NCBI GenBank assembly: GCA_021775355.1
Contig: JAJFHZ010000010.1
Coordinates: forward strand, 124,001 to 188,000
DNA length: 64,000 nt
DNA from: Amylibacter sp.
GTDB taxonomy: Bacteria; Pseudomonadota; Alphaproteobacteria; Rhodobacterales; Rhodobacteraceae
Direction of reading: 5' to 3'
A program made the position numbers and the translations under genes. The notes under the pieces were generated by a model. That model was not told where the DNA came from, did no database searches, and saw only the letters and a list, made by a program, of their open reading frames with translations. This document shows, in pieces, positions 63,383 through 64,000 of this stretch. Numbering within the stretch: position 1 is the stretch's first letter; each line of letters starts with the position of its first letter.

Positions 63383-64000
63383 AAGATGAACCAATGAAAG
63401 ACAATGCACAAACAACTATGCAGTATTATGTGCCAACGGGTGGCTTGCCCGCGCAAGATAAAATTATGACAGATCGCGCAGTTCTGAAAGATGCCTATGC
63501 GATTATTCCCAAAGGTGTGATGACCGATATTGTCACCAGCTACCTGCCCAACTGGAATGATGCACGGTTTTGGGTGATAGCGCGACCTTTAACCGGATTT
63601 GCCGAAACCTTTTCGCACTACATAGCTGAAATTGCACCCAAAGGCGGCAGCACCGCCCCCGAAGTCGACCCAACCGCTGAAAGTGTTCTTTTTGTCGTTG
63701 GTGGCACATTGGAATTGACCATTGAAGGTAAACCACATGTTCTGAATACGGGCGGATACGCTTTTCTGCCACCCAATAGTATTTGGACGCTGAAAAATAC
63801 ATCAAACAAAACCACCACCTTTCACTGGATCAGAAAACGGTATCAGGCGGTGGATGGGGTGGATACACCCTTTGCCTTTGTCAGCTCTGATCAGGATGTG
63901 CCACCAACGGCCATGCCCGATACCAACGGTGCATGGGCTACCACGCGGTTCGTAGACCCCAGTGACCTGCGCCATGATATGCACGTTACCATCGTGACCT
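63379..64000 (+). CDS. (S)-ureidoglycine aminohydrolase, cupin family, 3' end outside window
   Basis: From the ATG at 63379, overlapping the puuE-uraD stop, the frame stays open to the window end (207 codons). It encodes a cupin protein beginning with YVPTGGLPAQDKIMTDRAV and continuing AYAIIPKGVMTDIVTSYLP, the usual N-terminus of UGLYAH (AllE). HYIAEIAPKGGSTAPE is the first cupin metal strand. The enzyme converts S-ureidoglycine, formed from allantoate, to S-ureidoglycolate with ammonia release. This extends the ureide pathway beyond allantoate. Confidence 0.88.
   Translation, partial: MKDEPMKDNAQTTMQYYVPTGGLPAQDKIMTDRAVLKDAYAIIPKGVMTDIVTSYLPNWNDARFWVIARPLTGFAETFSHYIAEIAPKGGSTAPEVDPTAESVLFVVGGTLELTIEGKPHVLNTGGYAFLPPNSIWTLKNTSNKTTTFHWIRKRYQAVDGVDTPFAFVSSDQDVPPTAMPDTNGAWATTRFVDPSDLRHDMHVTIVT

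Overview
The window looks like a chromosome segment of a marine-type alphaproteobacterium of the Roseobacter/Rhodobacteraceae group. The strongest evidence is the gene order rpsA - ihfB - lapA - trpF - trpB. The many short 4-nt gene overlaps and the catabolic content (methylated amines, CoA thioesters, ureides, a molybdenum hydroxylase) fit that lineage. I saw no rRNA, tRNA, CRISPR array or intact insertion sequence. The species cannot be named from sequence alone.

Region by region. (1) 1-4.0 kb: a non-pyrrolysine MttB-type methyltransferase and a dimethylglycine/sarcosine dehydrogenase-like flavoprotein (cut by the window edge), with a divergent LysR regulator. (2) 4.4-12.3 kb: a TetR regulator divergent from SDR - acyl-CoA dehydrogenase - APH-like kinase - DUF6285 - acyl-CoA ligase - thiolase - histidine phosphatase. 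The set closely resembles the Pseudomonas levulinate (lva) pathway, in which a 4-hydroxyacyl-CoA is phosphorylated and isomerised to a 3-hydroxyacyl-CoA. A further SDR gene at its end is truncated. (3) 12.36-25.08 kb: an aryl-polyene-type (APE) cluster with ketosynthase, chain-length factor, ketoreductase, two hotdog dehydratases, one ACP, an AMP ligase, a methyltransferase, a glycosyltransferase, two acyltransferases, a LolA-like carrier and an MMPL exporter. (4) 25.4-32.8 kb: penicillin-binding protein 1C overlapping a giant alpha-2-macroglobulin with an N-terminal PAN domain. (5) 32.9-38.2 kb: flavoprotein, CaiB-type CoA transferase, acyl-CoA dehydrogenase and an M81 (MlrC) protein. (6) 38.3-47.2 kb: a molybdenum hydroxylase of the form II 'Cox' type with its maturation genes (MoxR ATPase, VWA protein, XdhC, fused MoeA/MocA-like protein). 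(7) 47.3-52.9 kb: housekeeping trpB, trpF, lapA, ihfB, rpsA and a DJ-1/PfpI protein. (8) 53.1-59.2 kb: a dipeptide-type ABC importer with fused ATPases, plus an SDR. (9) 59.2-64 kb: purine/ureide degradation (PuuD, LysR, UraH, a PuuE-UraD fusion, ureidoglycine aminohydrolase).

The most unusual structure is the APE cluster. A 229-bp direct repeat (12361-12589 and 24850-25078, 29 mismatches by eye, no gaps) flanks it exactly. The repeat carries the junction between the 3' end of an acyltransferase gene (LPLAT) and the overlapping 5' end of the lolA-like gene. On the left the LPLAT gene is whole and lolA is a stub; on the right lolA is whole and LPLAT is a stub. The cluster is therefore circularly permuted relative to an order with LPLAT followed directly by lolA. 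This is expected if a circular or tandemly duplicated cluster was opened at that junction. The left border coincides with the point where the SDR gene of the neighbouring operon is broken off.
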